Origin: a virus
Length of the DNA: 42,152 nucleotides
IMG/VR virus record: IMGVR_UViG_3300035698_007290
Coordinates: 1 to 42,152 of that record
Direction: 5' to 3' (one strand)
Of this stretch, positions 16,704 to 26,620 are shown piece after piece. Each line of letters starts with the position of its first letter. The stretch's first letter is position 1. The notes below the pieces were generated by a model that saw only the letters and a program-made list of their open reading frames with translations, had not been told where the DNA came from and ran no database searches. The translations under genes were made by a program, and so were the position numbers.

Positions 16704-18851
16704 GTGCCGCAGTATTGGCCCACCGCAACCGAGTTCGATGAATCCTCCGACGGGTTGACGTCCTTCACTCGCCCCGACGTGTGGCGTCCGGTCAAAGCTT
16801 TCAACCCGGACTTTAGCTACACAAGCGGCGGCACGGAATACGAGGTGCACGTCCCGAATGCCGTGGGCTCGTTATACGACGCTCACCGGCAGTTCTTTCC
16901 GAACACAGATCAGCAATCACGAGGCGGCGCGGCTCCGGTGCGCGCTGCGGACGGAAGCGACGGCGACGTCTGTTGGTTTGCGGAGCGATACACGAGCCAG
17001 GTCGAGGTCGACATCTCGGCGGTGCCCTCGTTTATGGTCGTCGGTGGAGGAGTCAACGGCGACACGTTCAAGGGGTTCGGCGTGTGCTCCCACGTGACAT
17101 GGGGCAGCACGGCGCTTATCGGCGGCGACATCGCGCACGAGTACGCGCAAACGGTGTCGGGGTTCTTCTTCGTCGAGACGAAGATCTCGGCGTCTCAGTC
17201 CGTCCTGTCCCTGCATAAGATCACGGCGGGCACGCCGGGCTCTATCCCGTTAGCAACACAGCCGGTCCGCTTCGTGGACGGTGTGCAGGCTTCGGTCTAT
17301 CCGCTGCCGAACCAGTTCTTCCCCCCCAGGCGCCTCCGGATGAACGTCGAGGAGGTGGGCGGCCAAGCGCACATCAACTGCTACCGCGCCAGCCAGGACC
17401 CGTCCGAGGGCGAGGTGCTGTGCTTCGGGCAAACGATAACAAGCGCCACCATCCTCCCCGCAGGGCGATCGGGCTTCGGGGTGCAGGCATATCGGACGGA
17501 CACCGGCGGGTGTTCGAGCGTGGGGTTGGCGAACTCAGTTGAAGTGCGGACGCAGGACACGGATACGGTTCTCTTCCGCGACGACTTCGAGCGCGCCATG
17601 CGCTTCGCGGGCAAGACGTTTGCCGACGGCAGCGGACGCACGGGCTACTCTCTCGCTAGCGGGTGGACCGGGGACGCGGAGACGCGCGAGATTGTTGGCT
17701 CCTCGAATCAGCGTGTGACCCGCGATCAGATGAGACGCGTAGCCACGGGGTCTGTGGACATGGCCTACCCCACGTCCGACACCGGCGTCTTCCCGGGATA
17801 CCACCTGATCCAGAACCCGCAGGTATCGCCGTCTCAGCGGTGGGCCGCAGAGTTTACGCGCCTGAACGTCGAGACGACGATCCGGTGCGAGATGGGGATC
17901 GCGTTACGATTCACTATCTTTCCGTCGTCCTTCACGGTGTTGCGGCTTTGGGGGCGCGAGCTTGACCTCTCTCGATCGGACAGCAACCGGTCCGGATACA
18001 CAGTGGCCGTAGTGCACGAATCCGGCGCGACCCCTGCGTGGCTGATCGAGGTGCGGGCGTTCGCTAACTCCGCGAATCAGAGCTACGAGGCTCCCATCAT
18101 CGGGACGGCCAGTTTGCTTTCTCTTGGGCTCGCGGTGGGTACGCTGTTCAAGCTCGACGTCGAGGCGCAGAACTTCGACGGGGACAAGTTTGGTGTCGGG
18201 GCTTTCGTCGCGCTAAAAGTGCTTGTCGATGACGTGTTCGTGCAGCTCGTCCCGAGCCCGGGGCTCGTTGGGGTCTATGCGCTGGACGCGTACCTTATTG
18301 ACTCGCGCTCCGCCGCCACAGGTTCGGGCGGGGCGCTTGGCGTAGTGGTCATCCCCGACATGATGCCCGCCGCCGATCCGCTCGTGCGGCTCCACTCGTT
18401 CTCGCCGTCCGACACCGAAGGCGACGTCGACCCCCCGACCCAAGATCAGATCACCATCGTGATCGACGCCGAGCGTGCACCGATCTCGGGGACGCTCGTG
18501 CTGCCGGTGGCCGCCGGTATCCAAGAGTCGTCGCCCACGGCCCCGATCGTCCACAGGATGGAGTCGGGTAAAATGCAGGTCCTGTCCCGGTCCCCCAAGG
18601 ACCGGCGCCAATGGGCGATCTCCGCCACGCTTACCGACGCTGAGTGGACAGCCGTCGCCGCTCTCTCCGCATCGAACGGCAACGTGATCCCGTTCGCGTG
18701 GACGCACCCAACGACGGACGAGGCGCTTGACGTGTTCTTCGTAGAGGACCAGGTGACCGTTTCTCTCCGGCACGTGGACGTCGGCGAAGTGCTGCACCAA
18801 GTGGCGTTCACCCTCGAGGAATCCTTCGACAACACGATCTACAATCCTTGA
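16704..18851 (+). CDS. Large minor tail protein with gpM-like C-terminus and lectin-like N-terminal part
   Basis: This 715-residue protein occupies the lambda M position between tape measure and gpL. It begins at GTG. The C-terminal 130 residues, with RRQWAISATLTDAEW, PFAWTHP and a final VAFTLEES strand, resemble distal-tail gpM-type domains. The first roughly 560 residues are beta-rich, contain many Trp and aromatic residues, and appear to be two similar blocks, each with a strand containing FFVETKIS or WAAEFTRL. They may be carbohydrate-binding jelly-roll domains displayed at the tail tip. The domain split is inferred. Confidence 0.6.
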   Translation: MPQYWPTATEFDESSDGLTSFTRPDVWRPVKAFNPDFSYTSGGTEYEVHVPNAVGSLYDAHRQFFPNTDQQSRGGAAPVRAADGSDGDVCWFAERYTSQVEVDISAVPSFMVVGGGVNGDTFKGFGVCSHVTWGSTALIGGDIAHEYAQTVSGFFFVETKISASQSVLSLHKITAGTPGSIPLATQPVRFVDGVQASVYPLPNQFFPPRRLRMNVEEVGGQAHINCYRASQDPSEGEVLCFGQTITSATILPAGRSGFGVQAYRTDTGGCSSVGLANSVEVRTQDTDTVLFRDDFERAMRFAGKTFADGSGRTGYSLASGWTGDAETREIVGSSNQRVTRDQMRRVATGSVDMAYPTSDTGVFPGYHLIQNPQVSPSQRWAAEFTRLNVETTIRCEMGIALRFTIFPSSFTVLRLWGRELDLSRSDSNRSGYTVAVVHESGATPAWLIEVRAFANSANQSYEAPIIGTASLLSLGLAVGTLFKLDVEAQNFDGDKFGVGAFVALKVLVDDVFVQLVPSPGLVGVYALDAYLIDSRSAATGSGGALGVVVIPDMMPAADPLVRLHSFSPSDTEGDVDPPTQDQITIVIDAERAPISGTLVLPVAAGIQESSPTAPIVHRMESGKMQVLSRSPKDRRQWAISATLTDAEWTAVAALSASNGNVIPFAWTHPTTDEALDVFFVEDQVTVSLRHVDVGEVLHQVAFTLEESFDNTIYNP

Positions 18852-18854
18852 CCT

Positions 18855-19529
18855 ATGAAGGACCTCGGCTTCATTGCGAACACGCACCGTTCGCAGCTCA
18901 TCACGCAGGCGCCGTTCATTTGGCTCTACGAACTACAGACCCCGGATGATCCTCCGCAGCGCTACCGGCTGACCAACTTCACCCAGCGCGTGCTGTTCGA
19001 TCAAACGTCCGGCGGGCGCGATCTCGTCTACTATCCCGTCCCCATCGCGCAGGGCGGCGTCGAAGAAGGTACGGACGGGTCCTTGCCGTCGATCACAATC
19101 TCGGTCGCCAACTCGGGGCCGATCATGGGCTCGGTCATTGACGCGGCGGACGGGTTCATCGGAATGCCCGTCAGCATCATTCTTGTGTCGGCGTACGAGC
19201 TTGACAGCCCGAACGCGGGGATCAGGCAGGAAGGCGAAGTGATCTCGGCGTCGATCAGCGCGAACGCGATCTCGTTCAAGGTATCGGCATTCAACCTTTT
19301 CCAGCTCCAGTTCCCCCCGTACGTGTACGGACGGAGGCGGTGTCGGTGGGGTTTCGGTGGGAACGAGTGCGGCTACGTCGCGACGGCGGCGGGCGCCGCC
19401 TTCTCGTCCTGCAATAAGACCATTACCGACTGCGAGGATAGGGGAGAGGACGAGGTGTCACGCTCCCTCGAACGGCTGCACCCGAAACGCTTCGGGGCAT
19501 TCCCCGGGGTCCCGAGGCCGGTCTCGTGA
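18855..19529 (+). CDS. gpL-like tail-tip protein with Fe-S cluster cysteines
   Basis: This 224-residue protein matches the lambda gpL position and architecture. The N-terminal domain is beta-rich (GGVEEGTDGSLPSITISVAN). The C-terminal domain has four cysteines, 163, 172, 186 and 193, in C-x8-C-x13-C-x6-C spacing, followed by CEDRGEDE and RFGAFPGVPR. gpL-family tail-tip proteins are known to bind a [4Fe-4S] cluster through four such cysteines. It completes the tail tip below the tube. The end overlaps the next gene (GTGA). Confidence 0.85.
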   Translation: MKDLGFIANTHRSQLITQAPFIWLYELQTPDDPPQRYRLTNFTQRVLFDQTSGGRDLVYYPVPIAQGGVEEGTDGSLPSITISVANSGPIMGSVIDAADGFIGMPVSIILVSAYELDSPNAGIRQEGEVISASISANAISFKVSAFNLFQLQFPPYVYGRRRCRWGFGGNECGYVATAAGAAFSSCNKTITDCEDRGEDEVSRSLERLHPKRFGAFPGVPRPVS

Positions 19530-19912
19530 TCGACTATTCCGACTTGATCGGGTTGGGCCACAAAGAGGGGGCGCACGACCCCGCCTGCGGGGCGCTGGAT
19601 TGTGCGGGCGTGGTCATGGCAGTATTGAATCGCCTTGGGCTCCCGGGGGCCGCCAGCAGCTTCTCAGCGGCGCTCAGGCCAGAGGACGGCACCGAGCACG
19701 GGTGGACACCGTGCGAGGTGGATCAGCCCCGCGCCCCGGGCGACGTCCTCGTTTTCGACGTGGCCGGTGGCCCCTTGCACGTGGCCGTTGCAATCGGGGC
19801 ATACCGGGCGCTCTCCTCGGCGACTAGACTCGGCGTGTACTCCCACGCGATCACCGTTTCGGCGAAGAACCTCGTCGGCGTCTACCGTCCGCCCCCGGAG
19901 CCCCGCTCATGA
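19526..19912 (+). CDS. NlpC/P60-type tail-tip peptidase (gpK-like)
   Basis: This 128-residue protein fits the NlpC/P60 cysteine peptidase fold. Cys26 in GALDCAGVV is the nucleophile and His85 in GGPLHVAVAIG the base; His107 may be the third residue. PGDVLVFDV before the histidine is typical of the family. Located after gpL, it is expected to cut or bind cell-wall peptides during DNA entry and tail assembly rather than act as the lysis enzyme. It lacks the N-terminal JAB domain of lambda gpK. GTG start overlapping the gpL stop. Confidence 0.85.
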   Translation: MIDYSDLIGLGHKEGAHDPACGALDCAGVVMAVLNRLGLPGAASSFSAALRPEDGTEHGWTPCEVDQPRAPGDVLVFDVAGGPLHVAVAIGAYRALSSATRLGVYSHAITVSAKNLVGVYRPPPEPRS

Positions 19913-22900
19913 CCGCCACACTCCTTGCCTTCCCTAACCCGCTCGACCGCTCGCAGCGCACGATTTCCATGATCGGGTGCGGCGGCACCATTGCGGACGA
20001 GGTGCGGCGACTGGGCTGGGACGAAGGCTACGCGACGATCGACGGCGTGGCGGTGGAGGATATGGAGCGGAAGGTAGAGCCCGGCGATCACCTGGCGATC
20101 GTTCGTGTTCCGCACGGCGTGGTCGAGATCCTCGTGCCGCTGCTAATCTCGACGGCGATCTCTGTGGGGATGTCGCTCCTGTTCCCGCCACCCAAACCGC
20201 CGCAGCAGCGCGACGACGAGACGTCCCCCACGTACGGGTTCGCCGGCGTGAAGAACAACCGCGTGGAAGGGCTGCCCATCGGGTGGATCGCGGGCAAGAT
20301 CAAGACGGGCGGCCAGATCATCAACGAGTTCGTCGAGATCCGAGCCATTCCGCCACGGTCGACTTACCGCGCGCTGATCTCGTTGGGCGAAGGCCCGCTC
20401 GCGTCTATCGCGGGGCTCACAGTTGACACGCCTGCCGGTGAACCGTTGACGGGCGCGGACATCCCCGCCGGGATCGAGATCAACGGCAACCCCGCGCAGA
20501 ACTATTCCGGCGTGAACGTGTGGGTCCGCATGGGGACGAATGAGCAGGAGCCTATTCCCGGGTTCGACGAAGTTAGGCAGACGTTCCCGGTGGATGTCGA
20601 ACTTCTCTCGGACGCTAGCGGCGGCGCGAATACGTTCGGCCTCGTGCCGGGCTTCTCTGACTTCGACGACGACGAATTTACCGGCCAGAACGACGCTGTA
20701 TGGGCTGACGCCGGAGTCACGCACGACTTTTCTGACGAGGACAGTGATGGGTTCGTATGGGTCCTTCGAATGCGTCGCGGTTATTACTTGACAAATCAAG
20801 CGACGGGCGCCGCGCTTCCAGCGGGGCTCGGGCTGCAAGTTCGCTACATCGAGCTGGACAGTGGCGGGTCCCCTGTCACGTCGGGGGGATACCACGGCGA
20901 CGGCTACGTTCGGTTGCCGCTGGCAGGCCCGTTCTCGCTCCAGCAGCGATCGCCGTTCGAGTACGAAGTGCGCGGACTCTTTTACAACCCCGCGACGTAC
21001 GTGCCCGCCACGCCGGGCTCGGCACTTGTGCTACCGTCCACCAGTGACGCGCTGACGCATTCGCTCGGCGCGAGCAACGGGTACAACACAGGCTTCGAGA
21101 TCCCCGCGTGGTCAGTGTCCGCGTGGGTCTACCTCGACGCCATCCCTACTAACGGCACGATCGCTTCGGCGCTGGTAGGGAATCAGGGCTGGCGCCTCTC
21201 GATCGAAGACGCGGGTATCCCGCCATTCGCCTCTGTACGAAGGCGGCTCGTTTTCACGGTGGGGCGGGGGTCGAGCTTGGTGAAGCAATTCACCACGGCG
21301 AATAGCGGCGTGGCAAACGGAGTGTTCGGTAGCGGCTCAACGGGCCAATGGCTCCACGTCGGCGCGGCCTACACACAGAACACCCATCCACGGCTTTACA
21401 TCAACGGCGCCGCTGTGGCGGTGAGCACGTTCGTCACAGCAAGCCTGTACGATCTAGAGTGGATCAAGACGGCGCTGACTATCGGCGGGGGCATCGACGG
21501 CAGCATCGACCAAGTGAAGCTGTACCGCGTGGCGCTCAACGGCGCGCAGATGCGCGCGGAGTTCGACTCGGGCAACGGCACGCCGAACTCCACGGTGGGC
21601 GAGACGGGTTCCATGGTGTTCTCTAACTCATTCGACGCGGCGGGTGGAGGCACGGACGCGACGGGGCTCGATTGGTGGACCGCTGCGGGCTCCCTAGTGG
21701 GGAGCGCCACCACCGGCGGGTCGATGACCGGCGTGGTTCGGCTCGGGTCTCTGGGCCCGCTCAAGCCGGGCCGCTATCGCGTGGAGATCCTGCGGACCAC
21801 GCGGACGGACACGCGCAGTTCATCGTCGAATGAGGTGGAGGTCACATCAATCCAGGCGATCACCGCGACCGAATTCAACTACCCGAACAGCCCGCTCGTG
21901 GGAGTGTCGATCGACGCGACCGAGCAGCTCAATGATTCGCCGCCCACGATCACGACTCGCGCTGAATCGCTTGGAACGATCTGGGACGGGGCTTCCACGA
22001 AGCTGCCCGCTATCCGCGAGGCTGCAACGCGGAACCCCGCATGGCTCGCGCTCCGCGTCCTCTTGGACCGGCGTGTGGGGCTCGGGCGTTTCTACTCGCC
22101 CGAGAACGTCGACCTGCCCAGCTTCTACTCGTGGGCGCTGTACTGCGATGAGATTGTCTACGACGGACGGCGCCGGGAATCACCGGTGAACCCCGGCAGC
22201 GTAGCGGACTTGGATATCCGGTGGGACGAGACGACGGCTGACGCTACAGGCACTATCCGTGGCAGCCTCATCTTCGAACTGCCAACGGAGGAGTTTGGCT
22301 CACTGCAAGAGCGCTGGCAAGTGGGCAGCTTTATCCGGCTTGCTGGGTGGCCCGATGATACCGAGACCACAGTCTTCGTCGACATCAACAGCCCCGACGC
22401 GACGGGGTACGAGATCTTCAACGTCGAGCTAGTCGCAGGCAAGTGGCTCGTGCACTGCTACTGGGATCGCGACATCGCGGAGCCGTGGCTGAACGCTAAC
22501 TTCCCGCTGGGGATCTTGGACGCACTCTTCCTCGCCACACCGCCAAGGAGCGCGGACTACGTCAACACCGCCACGCTAGAAACGGCCTCGCGCCGCTTTG
22601 AGTGCAATGGCGTGTTTGACCGCTCGGGTGTCGCTTGGACGTCGCTGCTTGAGATCTGCGCGACGGGTCGCGCCACGCCGGTGCCGACCGGGTCACGAAT
22701 CAAGGTCCGCTACTCGCATCCCCAGAGCCCCGTGGGGATCATTACCCCGAGCAACATCCTGGAAGGCACGTTCACGTGCAATTACTCCAGCCCTCGCACG
22801 CGCCCCAACTCGCTGACGTTGAGCATCCTCGACGAAGAGCAGGGGTACGAAGCCGTGCCGATCAGCGTGCAGTCGACCGAGTTGGAGGCAATTACAAACC

Positions 22901-25365
22901 AGAGCTTCATCCGGCAAGAGAACCTCCGGCTATTCGGCGTCACCGACGCGGGGCAGGCGGAGCGACACGGCCAGCACTTGCTGGCCGTCAACCGTTTGCA
23001 GATTCGCGGCGGCTCGTTCACGGCGGCGCTCGACGCGCTGCCGTACGAAGTCGGCGACGTGCTTCGCGTGTCTTCCGACTTATTGCCGCGCGGCGTCGGT
23101 GCTCGCGTGATCTCTAGCTCACAAGGAAGCGACGGCGCGATCGTGTCGGACATCCGAGACCTGTCCGGTGGCGCCTGGTCGACGAGTTCGATGACGGTCA
23201 CCACGGATACCGACACCGAGCCGGTGCACGGTACGCTCGCGGATAAGATCGACGGCGTGGGCTGGATCGAGCAAACGCTCACGCCGAGCGTAAACCGCGA
23301 GGGGTGGCATTCTTACTCTGGCTTCGTCAAGGACGCGGGTGCGGGGGAGTTGGGGCTGATCGCGTACTCGAACCGCGTGGCGACCATGATCACCTTCGAT
23401 CTTGTGGCGGGGACGCACTCCGTGTCGGACTCGATCGAGATGCCGTCGAAGGGCGGGATCTTGGATCTCGGCTCCAGTTGGTTCTTCGTGTGGGGCTCGT
23501 ACTTCTACACAGCGTCGGACGGGTCTGCTGTCCCTACGACGTTCAAGATCCGCTTCACGTCGGGGGCGGGCGGCGTGCACCTTGGAAACATCGCCGTCAC
23601 GCAAGCGGAATACCCCGCGATCCCTACGGATCCGTCTAGCAACCGAATGCGAATGGTCATGCTCGACCAAGAGATCGTGATCGGTGGCGACACGCTGACG
23701 GCGCACCACCAAGACTTGCGCGGGAATATCTCATCGCGCACGGTGGACGCTTCGGTCATGCAGCCCGGCACGTACCCCGCAGGAACGCCGATCTTCACGA
23801 CGGATGACTTCCTTACGTCTCCGACGAAAGGTGACATCGTGAACGTCACGTCAGTGACGGACGAGCTGCTCGTCGAGGTGTCAGGTATCCGGCGCAACGT
23901 CGACCTGTCCGCTGAATTCGAGTGGGTGGAGTACGACGCCAATATCTTCCTTGACGAGGCCCGCGAGGACGCCGAATCACGCGGCGGCGGGATCCGCGCC
24001 GACGTTACACCGGACGACATCGTCGTGGAGGCTGGAGCAATCGCCGCCGGTCGCGTGGGCGGTCCCGGCTTCCGCGAGCTCGCGCCCGAGCCTCCGTCCT
24101 CGATCACTGCGTCTTCGGCGGCCGTGGAATCCCCGTCCGGCGCAGTGATCGAGATGGCCTCGGTGAGTTGGCTGCTGGACAGGGCCGCCGGGCAGGTGGC
24201 CACCGGGACAACCGTCTTCATCCGTCCGGTGATCGTCGGGCAGCTCCCCGGCGCCGGGTGGATGGCCGCAGCCGCCGCGCCCGCCCCGGAATCGAACGCC
24301 TCCTTCGTACTGCCCGGCGCCACGTCGGGGGACGTCTACGACGTTTCCGTGGTCCCCACGTCCCGGGCGTTCCCCCTGGCGGACCCCACGCGGGGCTCTG
24401 TGACGTCGCTCACAGCCACCGGGTTCGGCTGGGTCCCCGAATCCCCGAGTCGGCTCGACGTCGAATACGCAGGGTTTCAGGCGGGCTACACTGCCGAATT
24501 CGGCGCCGGGGGCGCCGACGAAGGCCGCAGGACGGCCCGGCGGCTCGAAATCAGGCGCGGCGGGTGGATCTTGGGGCAGCTCGTGGCCAAGACGTCCCGA
24601 GGTATTTTTGCCGAGCGGGGGTCCCCCGACATCTTCTCCGCTGTGGACGACGTCACGGTGGGGAAGCTGCACGCTCGGATCGAGGCGCCCACCGGCGCGA
24701 TGAGCGCGGAGGTGGTCGCGTCCCCCTCGATCTCGGTCCCATCGGCCACGGACGTCCCCGACATCGGGGGCGGCGCAGAACAGGCGTGGGAGGTTTACTT
24801 GGGCGGGGGGCTTTGGGTCAACCCGGTCCCCGGCATCGGTGAGCCCACGGTGTCGGCATCAATTGTGGAGCACGCGGACGGGCACCTCGAGTTCACCGGC
24901 TCGGAATTGACGGGAGACTACACTTCGGCCCGAGACGCCGACCAGCTTGCCTCCATTGCACAATCGCGTGAGCCGCGACCGATCTTCCTCAGCGCCGCGT
25001 GCGAGGCCGTGCAGATTCACCCGATCACGTTGGCGGAGATGACGTGGGAGCTAGGGTCCCTCGAAGGCCAGCGATGGAGCCTGGAAGGACCCACCTACGA
25101 GCTTGCCCACGACTCCCCAAACTGTTCGCTTCGTCTCTTGGTGCGGCTCAACTCGGACGGCACCGATACGGGATGGGGAGCATGGCGCGCCTTCGTTCCG
25201 GGCATCTACAACATCGTAGACGTACAGTGGCGGCTCGCCGTCACGCGTCCTGACGCCACGTACAACGTGAGAATAACTCGATTCCACACCAAGGCGGTAG
25301 TCCCCCGCCGCACGCTTGTCGAGCAAAGCAGCTCGGCCCTTTCATCTCGATCGGAGATCATCTAA
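19909..25365 (+). CDS. Giant tail-tip host-recognition protein, gpI-gpJ fusion with lectin inserts
   Basis: This 1818-residue protein is the central tail-tip hub. Residues 1-75 look like the ubiquitin-like fold of lambda gpI (GCGGTIADEV, then VEPGDHLAIVRVPHG), and 72-92 form a hydrophobic segment. Residues 100-360 and 640-760 carry gpJ features, including RNPAWLALRVLLDRRVGLGR. A LamG/concanavalin-type domain is inserted at about 395-555 (SVSAWVYLD, WLHVGAAYTQ, GSIDQVKLYRVAL). A second beta-rich carbohydrate-binding-like insert lies at about 1090-1245, and fibronectin-like parts follow near 1400-1515. The C-terminal region is likely to bind the host receptor. Its ATG overlaps the previous stop, and the next gene starts in its TAA. 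Confidence 0.85.
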   Translation: MTATLLAFPNPLDRSQRTISMIGCGGTIADEVRRLGWDEGYATIDGVAVEDMERKVEPGDHLAIVRVPHGVVEILVPLLISTAISVGMSLLFPPPKPPQQRDDETSPTYGFAGVKNNRVEGLPIGWIAGKIKTGGQIINEFVEIRAIPPRSTYRALISLGEGPLASIAGLTVDTPAGEPLTGADIPAGIEINGNPAQNYSGVNVWVRMGTNEQEPIPGFDEVRQTFPVDVELLSDASGGANTFGLVPGFSDFDDDEFTGQNDAVWADAGVTHDFSDEDSDGFVWVLRMRRGYYLTNQATGAALPAGLGLQVRYIELDSGGSPVTSGGYHGDGYVRLPLAGPFSLQQRSPFEYEVRGLFYNPATYVPATPGSALVLPSTSDALTHSLGASNGYNTGFEIPAWSVSAWVYLDAIPTNGTIASALVGNQGWRLSIEDAGIPPFASVRRRLVFTVGRGSSLVKQFTTANSGVANGVFGSGSTGQWLHVGAAYTQNTHPRLYINGAAVAVSTFVTASLYDLEWIKTALTIGGGIDGSIDQVKLYRVALNGAQMRAEFDSGNGTPNSTVGETGSMVFSNSFDAAGGGTDATGLDWWTAAGSLVGSATTGGSMTGVVRLGSLGPLKPGRYRVEILRTTRTDTRSSSSNEVEVTSIQAITATEFNYPNSPLVGVSIDATEQLNDSPPTITTRAESLGTIWDGASTKLPAIREAATRNPAWLALRVLLDRRVGLGRFYSPENVDLPSFYSWALYCDEIVYDGRRRESPVNPGSVADLDIRWDETTADATGTIRGSLIFELPTEEFGSLQERWQVGSFIRLAGWPDDTETTVFVDINSPDATGYEIFNVELVAGKWLVHCYWDRDIAEPWLNANFPLGILDALFLATPPRSADYVNTATLETASRRFECNGVFDRSGVAWTSLLEICATGRATPVPTGSRIKVRYSHPQSPVGIITPSNILEGTFTCNYSSPRTRPNSLTLSILDEEQGYEAVPISVQSTELEAITNQSFIRQENLRLFGVTDAGQAERHGQHLLAVNRLQIRGGSFTAALDALPYEVGDVLRVSSDLLPRGVGARVISSSQGSDGAIVSDIRDLSGGAWSTSSMTVTTDTDTEPVHGTLADKIDGVGWIEQTLTPSVNREGWHSYSGFVKDAGAGELGLIAYSNRVATMITFDLVAGTHSVSDSIEMPSKGGILDLGSSWFFVWGSYFYTASDGSAVPTTFKIRFTSGAGGVHLGNIAVTQAEYPAIPTDPSSNRMRMVMLDQEIVIGGDTLTAHHQDLRGNISSRTVDASVMQPGTYPAGTPIFTTDDFLTSPTKGDIVNVTSVTDELLVEVSGIRRNVDLSAEFEWVEYDANIFLDEAREDAESRGGGIRADVTPDDIVVEAGAIAAGRVGGPGFRELAPEPPSSITASSAAVESPSGAVIEMASVSWLLDRAAGQVATGTTVFIRPVIVGQLPGAGWMAAAAAPAPESNASFVLPGATSGDVYDVSVVPTSRAFPLADPTRGSVTSLTATGFGWVPESPSRLDVEYAGFQAGYTAEFGAGGADEGRRTARRLEIRRGGWILGQLVAKTSRGIFAERGSPDIFSAVDDVTVGKLHARIEAPTGAMSAEVVASPSISVPSATDVPDIGGGAEQAWEVYLGGGLWVNPVPGIGEPTVSASIVEHADGHLEFTGSELTGDYTSARDADQLASIAQSREPRPIFLSAACEAVQIHPITLAEMTWELGSLEGQRWSLEGPTYELAHDSPNCSLRLLVRLNSDGTDTGWGAWRAFVPGIYNIVDVQWRLAVTRPDATYNVRITRFHTKAVVPRRTLVEQSSSALSSRSEII

Positions 25366-25787
25366 TGGCAGTCATTCTTCAGGAGCAGGAAGCCCGGCGC
25401 GAGGTGCTTTCGGGTTCGACGGGCGGCGGGGGATTTCAAGTCCTCACAGATCTGACGTCCGCGTCCGACGTCGACCAAGTGCACTTCGTCGACCAGAGTG
25501 ACGTGGTCGATTCCGTATGGCTGCAAGCGTGGAACTCCTCGGGGGCAGCCGTCACGCTATCCATCGTGCTCAATCCAAGCGATGACACCGATACGGCGGA
25601 GATGGCACTCGTGACGATCAGCGTCAACGTGCCGGCGAACGACGAGGTCTGGATCCTGCAAGGGAACGCCTTCCGCTTCCGCGCGGGCAACACGTCGTCG
25701 ATTACGGCGTACTGTGCCACGGGGGACGTGGGCAAGATCACCTTGACCGGCTACGTCGTCCGCGCGAAGGGCGCGCTGCTTTACTAA
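25365..25787 (+). CDS. Small beta-rich tail-tip/appendage protein
   Basis: This 140-residue protein starts MAVILQEQEA in a TAATG overlap with the hub protein. Its pattern of strands (VWLQAWNSSGAAVTLSIVL, then TITVNVPANDEVWILQG-like text) suggests a jelly-roll or Ig-like fold. The next gene also starts within its TAA. It may decorate or trimerise at the tail tip. No family is recognised. Confidence 0.6.
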   Translation: MAVILQEQEARREVLSGSTGGGGFQVLTDLTSASDVDQVHFVDQSDVVDSVWLQAWNSSGAAVTLSIVLNPSDDTDTAEMALVTISVNVPANDEVWILQGNAFRFRAGNTSSITAYCATGDVGKITLTGYVVRAKGALLY

Positions 25788-26620
25788 TGTCGAAAGATCC
25801 GAGCAAGAACGCGCGGAGCGCCGCATGGATACGAGCGCAGATCGCGGCGGGCGGCGGCGGCGGCGTCACCGATCACGGCGCCTTGACCGGCCTCGGGGAC
25901 GACGACCACGCCCAATACATACTCGCTGACGGAACGCGCGCCTTGACCGGCAACATCGCCACCAGCGGCACATTCGATGGCAGAGATGTAGCGACCGATG
26001 GCGCGAAACTCGACGGTGTAGAGAAATCGGCTACGGCGGACCAGGCGTGGGGCGACATCGCGGGCACGCTCTCCGACCAGACCGATCTTCAGGCCGCGAT
26101 TGACGCTGCCCCACAGGTGGCTATCGGGACTTCGGCCCCAGCTACGACCCTCCTGTGGTTCGACGAATCGACCGATATCGACGGCCTCTTCTTCTACGAT
26201 TCCACCCGGACAAAGTGGCTCTCGACTGACGTAGTCCTTGCCGACCTCGGTAGGAACGGCACTATCAATTCGGGCGTCGGGCATTACACGAAGCTTGTCG
26301 GGAGTCGTGACGCAAACACGGTAGCCGGTGTAGAGAACGGCATCTTGCTCCCGTTCGATTGCACCATCGTCGGGTGGGCGTTCCATACGTCCGCAGACAC
26401 GACAGGCTGGACGCACCGGGTGACGAAGTACGACAACAGTGCAGGCACATCCGCGACGGTGCACTCCTACTCACCCGCCGGCAACTACGATTCCTGGGAG
26501 GAACTCGACCTAGACGAGGACTTCGACGCGGGCGACGTTGCGGGCATCGTGGCCGTGAGCGGGACCGCCGCCATCGTGCAGCAGACCTATTCCATCATCA
26601 TTCGCCGAAGGACATCATGA
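25787..26620 (+). CDS. Tail fibre protein with DHGALTGLGDDDH repeat
   Basis: This 277-residue protein has a short charged N-terminus, then the motif DHGALTGLGDDDHAQY followed by ALTGNIATSGTFDGRDV and DGAKLDGVEKSAT. These are hallmark segments of phage tail fibres and collagen-like stalks. A middle loop has FDESTDIDGLFFYD. The C-terminal 110 residues form a beta-rich head with GILLPFDCTIVGWAFHT, likely the receptor-binding or trimer tip. It immediately follows the hub genes. Confidence 0.85.
   Translation: MSKDPSKNARSAAWIRAQIAAGGGGGVTDHGALTGLGDDDHAQYILADGTRALTGNIATSGTFDGRDVATDGAKLDGVEKSATADQAWGDIAGTLSDQTDLQAAIDAAPQVAIGTSAPATTLLWFDESTDIDGLFFYDSTRTKWLSTDVVLADLGRNGTINSGVGHYTKLVGSRDANTVAGVENGILLPFDCTIVGWAFHTSADTTGWTHRVTKYDNSAGTSATVHSYSPAGNYDSWEELDLDEDFDAGDVAGIVAVSGTAAIVQQTYSIIIRRRTS

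Noticed and set aside
19526-19912. NlpC/P60 protein as the lysis enzyme
   Set aside because: Its place between gpL-like and gpJ-like genes fits the tail-tip gpK role.
19909-25365. Diversity-generating retroelement acting on the tail-tip gene
   Set aside because: No reverse transcriptase gene or template/variable repeat pair was seen in the window.
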